From Prochlorothrix sp035286285 (GTDB lineage Bacteria > Cyanobacteriota > Cyanobacteriia > Prochlorotrichales > Prochlorotrichaceae): DNA of 7,682 bases. The notes below the pieces were generated by a model. The model searched no databases and was not told where the DNA came from. It saw only the letters and a program-made list of their open reading frames with translations. Shown here piece by piece: positions 6,595 through 7,682 of the stretch (positions are counted from its first letter, which is position 1; each line of letters opens with the position of its first letter). The stretch lies in NCBI GenBank assembly GCA_035286285.1, contig JAYKJG010000093.1, positions 1 through 7,682 on the forward strand, given 5' to 3'. The position numbers and the translations under genes were made by a program.

Positions 6595-7408
6595 GGGGAG
6601 TGGTGAGGGCAACGAGGCCGATGCCGCCGAAGTAGAGGCCCACGATCGCGCCGCCCAGTAACGATTGGGTGAGGGGATCCGTGGAAGGGGTGATGATGGC
6701 TCCGATCGTCGCCGCCGCCAAAATCACATAGCGCCAGCCCGACAGCATTTGCTTCACCGTCACCAGGCCCAACCGCCCCAGCAGCAACTGAATCACCGGC
6801 ACCTGGAACACCAAGCCGGTACAAAATAGCAGCGTCAGCACAAACTTAAAGTAGCGATCGATCGACCACTGCTGCTCCACAACCCCTTCCCCGTAGCTAA
6901 TAAAGAAATTCAAGGCCGCCGGAATCAGCAAGCTATAGGAAAAAAACAGTCCCACTCCAAACAGCACCGTCGAACCCAGGACGATCGGCCCCAACAAGCG
7001 CCGCTCACTGCGGGTCAGTCCGGGCAGCACAAACTGCATGATTTGGTAAAGAATGAAGGGGCTAGATACCAACAGGCCGCTGTAACCGGCGACCTCGATC
7101 GAGACAAAGAAAAACTCCCCCGGAGCCAATTGCAAAAAACGGGCACCTTGGGCCGGAGCCTCCAGCAGTTGGACAATGGGGCGCACGGCAGCGAAACAGG
7201 CCACACAGCCCAGCAGCACCGCAATCAAGCTGTAAAAAATCCGCTGGCGTAGCTCCTCCAAATGGTCCCAAATGCTCATTTCCACATCATCGGGCAACTC
7301 ATCCTCTGGATCGGGGTCCGGCTGGGGACGCGGAACCATTAGGGTTCCCGCTGGGGTTCCCGGTGTAGAAGCATCATGGCTCGGTTCCAGATCAGGCGAT
7401 ACGGTCAT
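6584..7408 (-). CDS. tatC: Sec-independent protein translocase subunit TatC
   Basis: A 274-residue polytopic inner (and probably thylakoid) membrane protein, the receptor that binds the twin-arginine signal peptide and, with TatA/TatB-type partners, exports folded proteins. The signature DHLEELRQR is at 48-56; E52 aligns with E. coli E15. The first periplasmic loop has APGEFFFVSIEVA (95-107), and LTRSERRLLGP (131-141) carries E135, which aligns with E. coli E103. Helix 4 has FQVPV (201-205), with Gln where E. coli has Glu, and the end has ITPSTDPLTQ (239-248). Six helices lie at about 57-76, 106-130, 140-160, 188-212, 225-240 and 246-268. A 43-residue Pro/Asp/Glu-rich N-terminal extension precedes the core and ends ELPDDVEM. 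I chose the ATG at 7408; an in-frame TTG at 7447 would add 13 poorly plausible residues. The Shine-Dalgarno match is weak. The last codons Thr-Asp and the stop lie in an intergenic repeat. Confidence 0.95.
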   Translation of the reverse strand: MTVSPDLEPSHDASTPGTPAGTLMVPRPQPDPDPEDELPDDVEMSIWDHLEELRQRIFYSLIAVLLGCVACFAAVRPIVQLLEAPAQGARFLQLAPGEFFFVSIEVAGYSGLLVSSPFILYQIMQFVLPGLTRSERRLLGPIVLGSTVLFGVGLFFSYSLLIPAALNFFISYGEGVVEQQWSIDRYFKFVLTLLFCTGLVFQVPVIQLLLGRLGLVTVKQMLSGWRYVILAAATIGAIITPSTDPLTQSLLGGAIVGLYFGGIGLVALTTPQTD

Positions 7409-7472
7409 GGCAAAACCCAAGGCTGTTGAAGGCAAAGGACAAAACAATCATGGGCGATCGTAACCGATTCAG

Positions 7473-7682
7473 TCATCCCTTGCAGGATGGGGCGGTTCTG
7501 ATTTTGCTCGATCGCCGATCGCCGTCCCGCTCTAAGGGATAGCCCATGTGCTTGAGATAGTCCCAGCCCCGCTGGGGGGACACCTGCCGCCCAATCTGCC
7601 GACTCATACCAAATCCGTTGAGCTTGAAACAGAATAAACGGGTAGGGGTCGTGCCCCTGTGCCGACCCTCGACCAGCCAAAT
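7473..7682 (-). CDS. Unidentified protein, C-terminal part, cut by right edge
   Basis: A minus frame open from the right edge to a TGA at 7473-7475 gives 69 residues, including RLFCFKLNGFGMSRQIGRQV and then SPQRGWDYLKHMGYPLERD. Third codon positions are about 71% G+C by my count, better than the competing frame. I do not recognise a family. A second minus frame, ending at 7405-7407, is also open to the edge; its N-terminal half (HDPYPFILFQAQRIWYESAD) also looks protein-like, and its stop overlaps the tatC ATG as ATGA. The six-G run at 7574-7579 lies where the plausible part of one frame gives way to the plausible part of the other, so a one-base indel may link them. The gene lies 64 bases upstream of tatC on the same strand and could share its transcript. 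Confidence 0.35.
   Translation of the reverse strand: MWLVEGRHRGTTPTRLFCFKLNGFGMSRQIGRQVSPQRGWDYLKHMGYPLERDGDRRSSKIRTAPSCKG

Noticed and set aside
7409..7447. Longer TatC starting at the TTG at 7447
   Set aside because: It adds MFCPLPSTALGFA without support from family alignments I know; the ATG at 7408 gives a normal cyanobacterial TatC.

Overview
The window reads as chromosomal DNA from a cyanobacterium. It has four exact copies of the HIP1 octamer GCGATCGC plus many CGATCG cores. It also carries a very long TamB-family protein ending in an ALMGGGFVNTLG-type C-terminal block, and a TatC with the acidic ELPDDVEMS lead-in that I associate with cyanobacterial TatC. The DNA is clearly G+C-rich. 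I cannot name the genus.

Layout. (1) Positions 1-4847, minus strand: one uninterrupted reading frame of 1,615 visible codons. It encodes a TamB-like inner-membrane-anchored envelope protein whose last residues lie beyond the left edge. The plus-strand reading frames over this stretch are antisense shadows. (2) Positions 4848-5118: a divergent intergenic region with a plausible sigma-70 promoter and a duplicated Shine-Dalgarno-like sequence for tamB, and the upstream region of the transporter. (3) Positions 5119-6435, plus strand: a 12-helix MFS efflux-type transporter with a TTG start. (4) Positions 6436-6583: the junction between two convergent genes, filled with two copies of a dispersed-type repeat carrying a perfect ACGGACT/AGTCCGT palindrome. 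(5) Positions 6584-7408, minus strand: tatC, whose stop codon lies inside the second repeat copy. (6) Positions 7409-7682: a short upstream region and the 3' end of an unidentified minus-strand gene. Its reading frame is ambiguous and may contain a one-base frameshift.

Functional picture. The two recognised housekeeping genes both serve the envelope. TatC is the signal-peptide receptor of the twin-arginine translocase, which exports folded proteins such as the Rieske protein. TamB-like proteins bridge the periplasm from the inner membrane to the outer membrane and relate to chloroplast Tic236. The MFS gene is not obviously linked to either. I see no mobile-element gene, CRISPR array, tRNA, rRNA or defence system. 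The most notable features are the internal 117-bp duplication in tamB, the repeat element that supplies the end of tatC, and the doubled ribosome-binding sequence of tamB. I do not see convincing evidence of an undescribed multi-gene system.
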